64,000 nt of DNA from Gnetum montanum. Taxonomy: Eukaryota > Streptophyta > Gnetopsida > Gnetales > Gnetaceae. Below the pieces are notes generated by a model. That model made no database searches. It was not told where the DNA came from and was given only the letters and a program-made list of their open reading frames with translations. The DNA lies in NCBI GenBank assembly GCA_015680685.1, contig MNCI01035004.1, positions 172,227 to 236,226 of the forward strand, given 5' to 3'. The translations under genes were made by a program, and so were the position numbers. Positions 1 to 11,077 of the stretch are shown here, one piece after another (within the stretch, counting starts at the first letter, position 1; each line of letters starts with the position of its first letter).

Positions 1-1065
1 ACTCATGTCAGCTAGCTTAAATGCTCCGTTATCGTATGCTTTGGTGACCAAGTAGGGCCCTTCCCAGTTTGCTGTGAACTTGTCCACGTGTTCACAGACC
101 GCCTTAAGTACGAGGTCGCCTTCTTTGATCGGGCACTTGTGAATGCCATGTTGATGTTGGTGTTATTGTTGTTTCTGGTACCATTCGATCTGATTGAGCG
201 CACGTGTGCATTCCTCCTCCACCGAGTCCAAGTCAATGATGCGCAAATCATTGCTTTGACTTTTGTCGAGGAGTCTAGAGAGTGTGATCCTTAAAGATGG
301 TACCTACAATTCCAAAGGTAAAACAGCTTCGGAACCATAAACAAGGCTATATGGAGTTTTACCTGTGGACATCTGATGTGTAGTGCGATAAGCCCATAAC
401 GCATACACTAACTGTTCATGCCATCTTTTCTTGCTCTGGGTAAGCATCTTCTTTAGCACCGAGATGATAATCTTGTTCGTGGCTTCTTCTTTTCCATTGC
501 TCTGAGGGTAATATGGGGATGAGAACGAATGTTTAATGCCTAAGCTATTGCAAAAGGTTTTTGTTTCGACACTGCTGAATTGTGGTCCATTATCAGTAAT
601 GATGGTCATCGGGATGCCAAAGCAAGTCACGATGTTTTCCAGGATAAAGTTGCATACTTGTTTCTATGTAGTCTTTCTGATGGGGATAGCTTCCACCCAT
701 TTCGTGAAATATTCAGTTGTGGTTATGATGAAGCTATGCCCCGCTGAAGACGGGGGAGTTATTGGTCCGATGATGTCCAACCCCCATTTTTAGAAAGGCC
801 ACGTGATTTGAGCCGTATGCAACTCATTGGGTGGAACATGTATAAGATTACCATGCTTTTAACACATATCGCAACTTTTGACCTTGGAGATACAGTCATA
901 CTCCATGTGTGGCCAATAGTACCCTATACGTCTTATTTTGGTTGTCATCACTTTGGGTGCTATGTGCCCTCCACAGAGTCCTTCATGCACTTGCTCCACG
1001 ATGGTCTGGCCATCAGTTCTACTAACACACATTAACAAGATACCTTCATAGGATCTATGACACAA
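1..1065 (-). pseudogene. Integrase of the Tat/Ogre-like element, C-terminus at the window edge
   Basis: The zinc-binding part (859-1065) shows HEGLCGGH then CDMC, the HHCC arrangement, with YYWPHM between. The core has WGLDIIGP (Asp at 775-777), IITDNGPQF (Asp at 592-594) and PQSNGKEEATN, with the Glu 35 residues after the second Asp: a complete D,D35E set. Stop codons fall near 800, near 670 and at 304-306. The frame goes on through LDSVEEECTRALNQIEWYQ to a GPY/F module (KLxxNWEGPYLV type) near 30-75 and leaves the window. It would insert the DNA copy. Confidence 0.9.
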
Positions 1066-1089
1066 CGTGTCACCTACTAATGCATACTG

Positions 1090-1740
1090 TCAAGAACGTT
1101 TTCGTACTACGTCCTTTTGTGCATTTGTTAGATGTCGCAGTGTTTCGCTGTGTAGAAGGTACTCTTTTATGTCATCATACCATTCTACTGTGTATGTTGT
1201 ACTAACTGATGTAATCGATAATTCATCGGGAGTATCAGTTATGGGTTTAGCACAATTGATTATTGAACTAGGCAACGTGTGGAACATGTTTGGCGCTAAG
1301 TTTAGGGCTAACATAGCTAGTGCATCTGCAATGGTGTTATCATTTCTGGAAACATGTTGTACATCTATGTTGTCTAATCGCTTCAGCAAATGCTTAGTCA
1401 AATCATAGTATGGTTGTAAGTGTTGTGCTTTGCATGCGTAAACGTCTATGACTTGATTTAGAACTAACTATGATTCACCTCTGACTACGGCTCGTGTGAT
1501 GTTGGAAGCTAGTGCTGTTGTGAGACCTTCGTATTCTGTGACGTTGTTGGTACAGTGAAAATTGAAATGATAAGCAAAGGGTCAGATCTCCCGGGAGGGG
1601 TAGGTGATGACGGCGGTGGCACTTCCCCCTCGGGAGGTGGATGCTCCATCAAAATTCAAAATGGCATCGTAGTTATTAGGCACTATGTCTGTTGCACTCA
1701 CATTTTCATCTGGGAACTCTGGCTCTATTGTTGCTTGATC
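1090..1740 (-). pseudogene. Second, archaeal-type RNase H (aRNH)
   Basis: A second RNase H follows in the same frame. It has NFDGAS (first Asp at 1648-1650), NNVTEYEGL with the catalytic Glu, GES then a stop where GDSQL is usual, and NTIADALAML with the last Asp. Two nonsense codons interrupt it. Tandem RNase H is established for the Tat/Ogre lineage and is the main reason for that assignment here. Confidence 0.85.
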
Positions 1741-1794
1741 ATGCATTGGTGATATAGTCATTTGAGTTGCTATAGCTTGACCCTTAACTGATGA

Positions 1795-2436
1795 CTACGC
1801 TATGTAGTGTAGGATAAACTCAGCTATCATGGCTTTCCAGCGAGCTATCTTACTTGATTTGTAGAGGTTGCCTATGACAACTCTGAGCACATTATCCTTG
1901 CAGATTATATTGACTTGGTTGCGGAAGAGATAATGTTGCCATTTCTTCAAGGAAAAGATAAGGGATAAACACGACCTCTCCACCTCATTGTACTTCTTCT
2001 CATGGGCTACTAATGCATGACTTAAATAATAAATAGGAACTTCAATTCCATCATCTCGTTTCTGGCAAAGCATAGACACGATGGATGAATCTGAAGTGAC
2101 CAGGTAGATATAGAATGGTTTGTTGTTCTGAGGCGGATAGACTGTCAATAGTTGAACAAGTGCCATTTTAATGTTTTCAAATGCTTCCTGGCATTGTGAA
2201 GTCCATTCAAAATGGACATTCTTGTGTAACAAGTGGTTCATAGGTTTCAAATTGTCCGTCAGTTTTTCTATGAAATGCCTGATGAACTGTAATCTACCTT
2301 GTAGACCTCGGAGTTTGGTAAGGTTGCTTGGTGGTTTCAAGTTGGTGATAGCCTTACCTTGTCTGAATCTACTTGTATTCCTATTTCTGATACTATGAAG
2401 CCTAGCATCTTGCCCGTTTTTACCCCAAAGACACAC
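1795..2436 (-). pseudogene. First (RT-linked) RNase H of the Tat/Ogre-like element
   Basis: After the connection region (KLRGLQGRLQFIRHFIEKL, then HFEWTSQCQEAFENIK) comes FYIYLVTSDSSIVSMLCQ, the usual place of the first catalytic Asp, then YYLSHALVAHEKKYNEVER and LKKWQHYLFRNQVN, the typical Ty3 RNase H sequence. The domain ends RWKAMIAEF, as in the family. The frame is shared with everything downstream to the window edge. Confidence 0.85.
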
Positions 2437-3560
2437 TTCTTTGGGTTGAGCCTAAGTTCATATTTTAGATAATGTTTTAAAACCAAATCTAAGTCTTGTA
2501 TGTGTTGCTCTAGTGTTTTTGATTTAACTGTGATGTCATCCACATAATCATTGAGCGAATGAAGTATGTAATTGCTAAAAATGAATGTCATTGCTCTCTG
2601 ATATGTGGCATCGGCGTTCTTCAAGACGAATGGCATCATTGTATAGCAAAAGGTTCCCCATGGCGTCATGAAGGTTGTCCTGAGCTGATGTTCTGGGTTG
2701 ATCCGTATCTGGTTATATCCCGAAAAGCCATCCATAAAAGACAACAGAGCATGCCCCGTAGTTAAGTCAACAAGTTGATCAATGCTTGGTAGCGGGAAGT
2801 CATCCTTTATGGTTGTGATGTTGAGATCCCGGAAGTCTATGCATAAGCAAATGCTTCCATTCTTTTTGGGGACTATAACCATGTTAGACACCCAATCAGC
2901 GTAGTCAACAGCCTGAATGAAACCAACTTGATAAAGCTTAGTAATCTCATTGCGAACTGCCAGTGCTACCTCAGGTTTGACCTTGCGTGCTTTCTGTTTC
3001 ACTGGTCTTAACTTGGGATCGAGTATAATGTTGTGTTGGATAATGCGAGGATCTAGTCCAGGCATGTCATTGTAAGACCAAGAAAATGTTTTCATGTTTT
3101 CTCGAAGCACATGTTCCATGTGCTTGGCAAGTTGAGGTTGTAATAGTGAGCTCAATTTTAATACTTTAACTTCACCATCAAGCATAGTTATGGGGGTTTC
3201 AGTTAAAGGGTCTTCAGTGATGCTATCGGCTTCTATGTCCAGAGATTTTGTCATACCTTCATAGCTATCTAATGTTTGTTGCATCAAGGCTACAAATGTG
3301 TCGTCTGTTGATGGACCTAAGTTGATAGAATTTATGTTGATTTCTTTTGTGATCTTTTCGTATGGTCCATCGATTGTCAATGGTGTGAATAGATGCTTGC
3401 AATCCATTGCACTTGCTCCTGCCAATAAACAGGGAGCAAAGTGAGCTAGGGGGGTTGTTATGCTTTCCCAGCAATGTAACTCATGTGTACGTTTGATAGT
3501 GACTAAGGTATGCAGTGGTAATTTATCGTCATACCTAGACGCATGGTAGTTTAGGGCCAT
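2337..3560 (-). pseudogene. pol: Reverse transcriptase of the Tat/Ogre-like element
   Basis: The frame is open for about 400 residues. The start of homology is KLPLHTLVTIKRT, also found as KLLHAMVTINRT in the plus-strand element. Before it stands an AG (3535-3536 on minus) that could be the acceptor of the intron known between protease and RT in Ogre elements. RT motifs follow in order: VKQKARKVKPE, WVSNMVIVPKKNGS, CIDFRDLN, FMDGFSGYNQI, TPWGTFCYTMMPF, the catalytic YVDD at 2535-2546 and LNPKKCVFG. The catalytic residues appear intact. Near 2340-2400 a frameshift passes to the RNase H frame. It would copy element RNA into DNA. Confidence 0.9.
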
Positions 3561-3690
3561 ACCAGGCCTTGCCTATCAGTTTATAGTCATGATAGACTGA
3601 TCATGGCAATTTAATGCCTTACCGAGCCGTTTATGGCAATTTAAGGCCTTACCAGGCCATTTGTGGCAATTTGCTTATGATTTCTAATTG
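3541..3690 (-). repeat. Spacer repeat copies on the RT side
   Basis: Several units of about 30 bases with TGGCAATTTAAGGCCTTACC, ending in AGGCC or GAGCC, lie at 3568-3670, directly before the RT frame. They correspond to the repeats near 9134 beyond the antisense gene. Confidence 0.65.
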
Positions 3691-4256
3691 ATTATGCAAT
3701 TTGTAATTGTTACTGAGTGTGAGATTGCGTAACGAAGAGTGTGTACTGAGGTGTTCAGCTTGGGAAATAGGAGTTGCTGTGTAAGGACAATAGGAGTTGC
3801 TGTGTAAGGGAAGATTTCACGTCGGTAATGCTACATAGTCATCATTACCTTTGTTTATATGTATTTGTATTTTAGTTAATTCCTATGTTTATTGAGTAAA
3901 ATATCCAAGGCGCCGATTTCCTAGAGGGTGAGGCGGCATGTGCCACGTGGAGAAATATAAAACATGATGTTGCAAGCATAAACTTTAGCGTAAACCTCAA
4001 AATCTCAGCGTGCACCCAGAGCTCAGCGTGAATCTACGCTTGGCATAAAATCAAGGACAGCGTACATGGAGGCAAAAATCTGGTGGTACAAGCAGGGACA
4101 GGCACAGATACAGTGCAGAGGTGGCGGCAAGGGTGGCATAGGTCGGAGCATGATGAGCCCAACGAGATAGTTGAGCATGTACACTCCAAGAGCCTTCAGT
4201 GTGCAGAGGGTTAGAACTCTTTCAGCATGCAGGGAGGAAGAAACCCTGAGTGTGAA
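3691..4256 (+). promoter_or_regulatory. Possible promoter region of the antisense gene
   Basis: A G-box-like CCACGTGG at 3942-3949 is followed within a few bases by AATATAAAAC (3953-3962), a TATA-like word, on plus, about 1 kb before the first exon. The rest holds AGCGTG/AGCGTA words (3985-4040) like those in the LTRs. Two direct copies of an AATAGGAGTTGCTGTGTAAG word stand near 3767 and 3790. No gene is seen here. Confidence 0.3.
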
Positions 4257-4257
4257 T

Positions 4258-4470
4258 GCAACGTTTAGCATGAATGCAGCGTTTAGCATGAACGCAGGGT
4301 TGAAACCCCAGTGTGTAAGGCTCTGCGTGAACACAGGGTTCAAACCCCAGCATGCAAGGCTCAGTGTGAACATAGGGTTCAAACCCCAGCGTGCAAGGCT
4401 CAGCATGAACATAGGGTTAAAACCCCAGCATAGAGGGTTCAGTGTGAACATAGGGTTCAAAGTGAACATA
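4258..4470 (+). repeat. 39-bp tandem array upstream of the antisense gene
   Basis: GGGTT followed by (C/A/G)AAACCCC recurs at 4297, 4336, 4375 and 4414, and a decayed copy at 4453, all 39 bases apart. Between them stand GCRTGCAAGGCTCAG and TGAACA words. Being a multiple of three, the array keeps long open frames on both strands that repeat every 13 residues; I take these as by-products of the repeat. Confidence 0.85.
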
Positions 4471-4796
4471 GCGTGCAGGGATGGGCAATGATAAGTGAGT
4501 GTAAGGCCAAGGAAGGAAGGAGCCTACCTTGACCTTTGCGGAGGAAAGCAAGGTGATGCTACAGTGCCTGCCTAAACCCATGATCCCCTCATGGTCGGGA
4601 TCGTCGTGCCGGTAGGCTCTGGTCCTCTGTCAAAAATTTTATTTTTTTTGCCTCCTGTTCCTGTTGATTTTCCCCATTACTTAGCGTAAATGTTTTCATA
4701 GTGTAAATGTTTCTGTAGTGTAGGGTTTCTGTAGTGTAAAGGATGGGGCCAAAACACTCCACATGTGGGTTTTGTGTACCCACGTTCCAACATGTA

Positions 4797-4880
4797 GCGT
4801 GTAGGGTCTACACGTTGATTTTTCCAGCGTGTAGGGTCTACACGTTGATTTTTCCAGCGTGTAGGGTCTGCACGCTGAGC
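4797..4880 (+). repeat. 30-bp tandem repeat, nearly three identical copies
   Basis: The unit starts GCGTGTAGGGTCTACACG and ends GATTTTTCCA. Copies one and two are identical; the third is partial and changed to GTCTGCACG. It contains the inverted word GTAGGGTCTAC. It lies just upstream of the antisense gene. Confidence 0.85.
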
Positions 4881-4956
4881 GTGAACCTGGGAATGTTTCT
4901 AAGTGTTGGCCCCCAATGTAAAACCTTATTTTTGCATAGCTTATTAACCCTGGTTC

Positions 4957-7900
4957 TTGAATACATGCAAGGATCCCAAACCTTTCCTCCTGGTGGTGGA
5001 GCTTGTTGGAGTTTTGACGTGGTTTGGTCCAATTGATTCTGACGAGCCAGTTCCTGATATGACCATTGATCACAATGGGTTATGGTTCAGAGAAGGGGCT
5101 TGTGAATTCCTTGCCTTTATCTTAGAAAAATTCAACCTGGTAATATTGTCACATCTAAGTGAACAATTAGTGTTGAGCGTGCTTGAGACTATGTTGCCAG
5201 GTTCTTCAAATGGCATCGTGGATTTCATGGTGGACATCGACGAGGGACCACTTATGATTGAGGATGGTCCCTCTAGAGGGCCCAGATCTATGCATCCATT
5301 ATTGCATGTATGGGACCTATTGTCACATGGCTCTCACGACATCAACAGCACTTTATTCTTGGCCACTCGTGCGCACACCTTATTCCAAAATCCTCCTAGG
5401 ATAGTGTACCAGGTAGAGAGGTAAGGTTGTTTAATTTACTGTTTCTGTTTTGATGCTTAGCGGTTCAGGTTTTGACCTCAGGTCTTGACCATCATTCCTT
5501 TGCAGGCCCCAATTTGACAAGAAAGGAGTATGCGTAGGTGATGCTGGACTTGCATTGGCTCATACCACCTTAGAGACTTTCATGGCAGGTCCCACTCTCC
5601 GTGGTGCCATGTTAACCCAAACTAAGGGCGCAATTGTTCATTTTCACAAATGATACTCTAGGGCATTCGCACAATGTGAGGCTCGGCGGTGACTACATGG
5701 GGATTGGTCCTGTAGTGGGCTAGTTTTTTCATGTGATGCTGATTTGACTTCTAATGAACCTAATCCATTATCTAACGGTAAGTAATATTATTTCTGATGC
5801 TTAACGTTTGTTTGTTCTATTACATCGTTGGTTATATTTACTCCATCGATGTTATCCTATGCATACAGTGGATGTTCCCCCTGGTGGAGTCACCATCACA
5901 ACCGAGCAAACAGAGGGCACTTTGGCCATGAAATTCGAGGAGATCAGTGATGTACAATGATGGCTATGTGAGAAGGCATTGCCACATATCATCAGTTGTC
6001 TGTGCGATGCTGGTCTCATGGAGTTATTTACGGCCCCAAGTCCTAATGTCTCTGTGACCAAGATGATTGTAATCGTTGATTCTTTCAATGAAGCGGTTAC
6101 TTACTATAGTACTCGCGTAAAGGGAATCAAAGTGGCCTTCCATCTATCGGAGGAGTTCTTTGCAGACTTCTTCGGTGTACCAACAGCTGGGACTAAAGTG
6201 ATTTTGGATAGAGTGTCAAAGGAGATCCATGTGATTCATGAATTGGAGGACTGGTTAGGCATTCTTAAAGGAGCTAAGGGATTCCCTATGCAGGGAAAAT
6301 CAAAAGTGACTGAAGTCAATGAGTTGTACCCCCTGTTCAGAGCATGAGTATTTCCAAAGTCCCTATCCCAAGTGAGGACTTTTGGGGTAGAGTCTATGCA
6401 CATCATGCGCTTCTGGAGACTAGGGTACGCTATAATTGGGCACAGTTTTTGCTTTCAGGTTTCCATGGGGAGATAGTGAGGTTGCGTTCGAACATTGAAG
6501 CACAATCCCATTTCACCTTTGCATTCTTCACCGGTTACTTGCACTAGTTGGCTAAATTTCTAGTTGTTCACGTGGACAACAAGTACGTGTTAAGGGAACG
6601 TGGGCAACTGTCTCGCCCATGGATTCGCCACTTATTTGAGGTGACAAAATCTCAGGATGCTCCCGAGGGGATTGACGAGTCGGTTTCTATTACAACGGAG
6701 GGGTCATCTGGCCATTCAATTCATACACGTGACAGCGTAGGGTTGGAACTAGGTGATGTGCCCTATAATGCTACGAGATTTGATCAGGTAATCAAAGAAA
6801 CAATCAGGAAGGAAAAATCCAAGGTTCAACAACCTAAGCGCTCTAGAGAAGTGGCTCTCGCCGTAGATGAACCCAAGGTGAAACGCATACGTTTTAAAAT
6901 GCCAGTCCAGGGTGAGTAAGCCTGGTTCACTTGTTTATCCTTGTTTTATTATTCTTATTATTATTTTTATTTTATTTGATTTTTTCGGCCATTTATACGA
7001 AGCTATCTTACTCCTGAATGTCATTTATTCAATGCTGCACTTATAAATATCATCAGAGCCAACTCTTAAAGTAAGAAAGGAGGTGTTGATGCCAATTGCC
7101 AAGGAGGAGGAAGTCCCAACGAATTTGGATGAGGAGGACGAAGCGGGCAACGATGAGATGGAAGTCCCTACCCCTCTGAGGGAAGAAGCGAAAGAGCGGG
7201 AGGGAGACACCACAGAAAAGGGTCACATTGATGTTTAGGGTGAAGTCGACGAGATGTTTGACGATTTCTTCGGAGGAAGGTTAGACCTTGGTGATCCCCC
7301 AAATTCAGAATAGAACAGAGATTTCGGTATGTTGCCCTTATTATGTTTATTTGACTCTTGAATTTTTATTTCTAGTATTCAGAGTTTTAATTTTACGTTT
7401 CTACTGCTACTAGGTAAAAATGTTGAAGTTAGGATGATTCCTAATGTCCGTTTGGAAATACCTATGATAAAGACTCCAACGGGAACTACCACCGAAGTTG
7501 ACGCATCTCCTACAAATGAACCATTTACTTGGATCGAGATGCCAAGTAAGATGGACTTTGTCCTTGGTATCGTTGATGAGGTAGTTGATCACATCCAACA
7601 AGCTCACCCTGAAATAGGTATATATGTCTTAATCATTTTGATTCCTTCAGTTTTCATATCTATTTCTACTGCCTGATGTCTAATATGTTGATTTTTCTCA
7701 TGTGGATAGGGGCTAAGCTGAAGTGGGATCCATCCGAGGCCACTTGTATTGACAGTCTGCCTGCACTACCACCAGAGATTGAGCAAGTGCCAAGACAGAT
7801 CGATGATGAGGTGTTAGAATGTGTTGTGCAGAATGCAAAGTCTCTTTGGACCTGTAGGCATTCCATCGAGAAACTATGGTTGCAAATCCAGGCGAGGGAA

Positions 7901-8695
7901 AAGGAGAATGCCAAGCTAATAGCAAAAAGAGATGATTTTAAGTCACACTATGAGTTTGCCTCGGCAAGGTTGACGGGTGATCGTTCTTGGTGAACTTCTA
8001 AGATTACTTATACTAGGTATTGGAATTTATTGAATCGCCAAGTAACTATGATTCGGGAGCTAGCAGAACGGAAGGCGCAGATTGATTTGCTGAATCTCAA
8101 ATATCAGGATTGGAAAGCTTTTGTGTCTAAGGTATGGAAATGGGATCAAGATGAAAAGACACATAAGTATCATTATAAAAAATCATTGAAGGAACAATTG
8201 ATAGAGAAGCGTCAGCTGGAGATGTTTGTAGATGGTTTAGGCTTACGATCTTCATTTGACACGTTTGCTAAGAACACTGTGGTAGAGATGGAGTCTCCCA
8301 AGAGGGTTATCACTACTACTTTTGGGGAGGTTTCTGTGGGTGAGTTTCCTCTTAAACGTCCCACTTGGTCCACGGTGGACAAAGGGAAGGCCTTAGCCGA
8401 CGTTAATCTGGGTCTTGATGGAACCGACTGGGCAAGTGTCCCTGAAGAGGAAATCCTTCATCGGCTGGAGTTTGGTTTACGAGGATCTTCTTCGGTAAGT
8501 TGTTTAGACTTATCAATTTTATGCATTATTTTTTTTTTTAGCAAAAAATGTCATCCTTTTTTTTTGTTAATTATTTTCTTTTACCTTTTACAGAGTCACG
8601 ATGATGACGGTGGCCAGGAAGGTGGCCCTAGCGGAGTGGGGCAAGATGATGCGGAGGAGCCTGAAGATCAAGGTCCTCCTGGATTTGATGCCTAG
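4957..8695 (+). pseudogene. Seven-exon gene relic carried antisense in the retrotransposon spacer
   Basis: Seven exons can be read on plus: 4957-5420, 5506-5777, 5869-6911, 7057-7326, 7414-7617, 7710-8494 and 8594-8695. All six introns are short (85-145 bp), begin GT, end AG, and joining them keeps the frame (phases 2, 1, 1, 1, 1, 0). The product would be about 1046 residues. It is broken by TGA at 5651, 5690, 5958 and 7991, TAG at 6545, 7236 and 7311, and one frameshift near 6345; every stop can come from one C-to-T change in CGA or CAG. Exon 3 has VKGIKVAFHLSEEFFADFFG, a W-x-L segment and HHALLETRVRYNWAQFLLSG. That layout loosely recalls the plant domain called putative plant transposon protein, or ATHILA ORF-1; this is unproven. 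Exon 4 is acidic, exon 6 is a likely coiled coil, and the C-terminus is DDDGGQ- and EEPED-rich. The start is uncertain, as a frameshift may lie near 5030. Confidence 0.75.
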
Positions 8696-9129
8696 TTTCA
8701 ATTTGATGTTTCTTTTGTTAAAATGATTATGTATGCGATCTATGTATCATGTGGAGACATTGTGCTAAGTTGTAATGTGACTTTGATACATTTATACAAT
8801 TTTTCGATTCATTTTTCTGTTATTTATTTTTTTGTTTGAATTTTGAGTTTGTTTGAACACTGATAAGTGTAGATTTGAAGTGAAAATCTTTTTTTTCTTT
8901 TGGCTGTTTAAATGTAAACACAATGCAACAATGTAAAATTTTTTTGTTCATTTTGTAGTTTAAGTGTAATGCACGAAGTAGGAATGCAAGTAGGAATGTA
9001 ATTTTAATTGAAGCATAATTGTGTAAAAGGGGGGAAAAGGAGAACTGTAATTGATAACACAACAATGTAAGCATAAATTTGAATAGTGAACTTGAATTAA
9101 GAGAAAAAAAATGTAAGAAAATGCTTCTA
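8696..9129. other. AT-rich stretch downstream of the antisense gene
   Basis: It follows the stop codon of the antisense gene and could be its 3' untranslated region. It holds poly-T runs (8817-8835, 8887-8900) and several AATGTAA-like words, but no clear AATAAA signal and no gene. Confidence 0.4.
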
Positions 9130-9255
9130 GTTTAAGGCCATTTCAGGCCCCACGCACTAGTCTAAGGCCATTTCAGGCCATGTGTAAACAAGAGAAGTTT
9201 CAAGTGATATTGGTGGATTTCTTGGTAAATCGGCCATTTCGGGCCATGGCTAGTT
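9130..9255 (-). repeat. Spacer repeat copies on the protease side
   Basis: Three imperfect copies of TAAGGCCATTTCAGGCC (9134, 9171, 9231) lie just past protease. Related words TTTAAGGCCTTACCAGGCC occur at 3568-3665, on the far side of the antisense gene, and CCAGGACxTTAAACTGG recurs in the spacer of the plus-strand element (51.92-51.97 kb). This places both ends of the 3.7-9.13 kb block inside one ancestral protease-RT spacer. Confidence 0.6.
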
Positions 9256-9601
9256 TTATGTCGTTGCAGACATGTGATAGTTTAACATCATTTCGGATGA
9301 TGGAGGTGGTTTCTCGATTTAGTAATTTTTTGATTTTTCTTAATTTGATGTTAGGAGTGACGCTAGTAGGTATGATTCTGTACTCAGCATCCCCTTCGCT
9401 GATTACATTGAATGGTAATTTAGCACAAGGGACGTCTGATGGAACCGGATCTATGTTGGCGTCTTCTAGTGTTTCCGTATGTTCAGTAGTTTCGATGTTT
9501 GTTGTAGTTTCAGGGTTACGCGGTATATTTACAATTTCAGGTTCAGGTGTTTCTATGCTAGGTGAAGTTTCTTTTACGTCTGATGGATCATTGTCTACTA
9601 G

Positions 9602-10300
9602 TCATGTGCAACTTTGTTTTTGCTTTGTGTCATCCTGTTTAGGTTCTTCAAACTTAACCTCCGAGCCTTGATTTGTATCCGTATGTGACGAGATGGTAGG
9701 TGTAGCAACCTCCCCGTGTATAAAGATTTCACCACCTTCATAAGGCAAGTGAATCTCTTGGTGTATGGGGGAAGAGACTGCTTTGAGTTGGGCCAGCTAG
9801 GGTCTTTCTAATATTAAGTTGAACCCTGGCATTTTGTTGATGACGACAAAGTTAGCAGATGTGGGGAACTGATCCCCTGCTATAAAGTCCAAAGTTATGG
9901 TGCCTTTTACTACTACGCATGATCCACTAAACGATTTTAAACATGTAGTGGATGTTGGTCTAATTAGTTCTGTAAGCCCTAATTATTCAATGACGGGATA
10001 GGGTACAACGTTTGTGGCGGCTCCATCATCTACATGCACTCAATGTATTTTGAATTGATTTACTTGTATCATTATGAACATAGGAGCAATTGCCACTTCT
10101 CCTATTTTCTCATCAATTTTGATGTTGTTAGTATGGAAGCCTAGTGATTTAGAAATCGACCCTTGAGGCAAATACATTACTACATGAATGGAAAGTTCAT
10201 TCGGAGGTAAGTCTTCATTTACTGGGATTGATGTCAACATACGTACTAGGGCTTCGCGATGAGTTTGAGAAGTTAACATCAGGTCATATAGGCTTAACAA
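9602..10300 (-). pseudogene. Retropepsin-like protease of the Tat/Ogre-like element
   Basis: The frame continues from gag. A leader (SLYDLMLTSQTH, then EDLPPNE) precedes the active-site region HVDDGAATNVV near 10000-10030. The core is D-D-G-A where most retropepsins have D-S/T-G-A. Further on come KSFSG, VKGTI, GDQFPTSANF and the flap-side motif PGFNLILERP, then a conserved HQEIHLPYEGG block. The plus-strand copy at 50.47-51.21 kb aligns throughout. Three nonsense codons sit here, matching Arg, Lys and Trp codons in the plus-strand copy. The frame ends with TGA at 9602-9604. It would cleave the gag-pol polyprotein. Confidence 0.85.
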
Positions 10301-10330
10301 AGTTTTTTTCTATTTAAGTGCCTGCGTGAC

Positions 10331-11077
10331 CTATGTTAGGGCTATTGCTAAATCTTTACCATTAGGTGCATGCTTGTTAGTGGTTACTTGGTCCATCGGG
10401 CCTAACAGTTTTATCTCATGTGTAGCTGGTTTGACAATGTCTTCCATAACCGTTGATTTAGATGTATCATTTATTCCTAATGATTCTCCCTTATAGCTCG
10501 TGTTTGGTTCGTTATTAGGTGATGTCATGGGTACTGTACTTAATGGGGTAGGCTTGGGGAATCCTAAGGCAAGCTGTTGATGTTCTTTCTCCAATCGTTC
10601 TCATGTGAGCCTGTCTGCCAGGCATTCTCGCGTGTGGCACAGGGGAACATTTGGTTTCTGAACATCCAGTTGCTTTGGAACCCGTATGACGTATGGAGTA
10701 GGACAGGGTTGCGATTAGATGGTTGAAGATGGTTGAGTGTCAGGCTGCCTAGGCATCCTAACAACATATGGGGTTGATCTATTCTGTGTTTGTGGAGTGG
10801 AAGGTTGGTGGTTATCGGGATGTTTGGGTATCTTGACAACATATGGAGTTGGTCTAGTTGGGGGCTGTGCCTCCATAGTTGCAATCGTGGGTGGCACCTA
10901 GACTACATAGAAAGCAGGCCAGGTAGGAGGTTGCGTGTTTGAGGTTGTAGCGGTAGGAGGTATACGCACCATGTATGGTTTGTCTTGTGGTGGTACGGTA
11001 GAGGTTGCCACTGCGGGGGGTTTTCGGATGACAAAGGGTCTTTGTGGGGTAGGCGGGTTATATTGAGAGTATGATGA
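10331..11077 (-). pseudogene. Proline-rich repeat linker between gag and protease
   Basis: This is in the same frame as gag. It contains at least five copies of a short motif, Pro-(Phe/Tyr/Met)-Val-(Val/Ile)-(Arg/Lys)-x-Pro (for example PYVVKIPK and PYVVRMPR), spaced 25-35 residues apart, with Thr/Gln/Pro between them. The plus-strand element has the same motif family in the same place (PFVIRVPP, LVIKVPP, PFVVKV, PFVIKVP, PFIIRVP at 49.87-50.15 kb). I do not recognise it as a named domain; a flexible spacer or partner-binding repeat is possible. Confidence 0.65.

Noticed and set aside
12-251. Open minus frame of 79 codons
   Set aside because: The integrase GPY region is read in another frame at the same place; this one is a shadow.
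4023-4469. Open minus frame of 148 codons repeating a 13-residue unit (FTLNP, WGLNP)
   Set aside because: It follows from the 39-bp tandem array, which stays open in several frames on both strands; no start context or homology supports a protein.
9180-9671. Open plus frame of 163 codons
   Set aside because: It lies mostly opposite spacer and the protease C-terminus on minus and has no recognisable domain; taken as a shadow.
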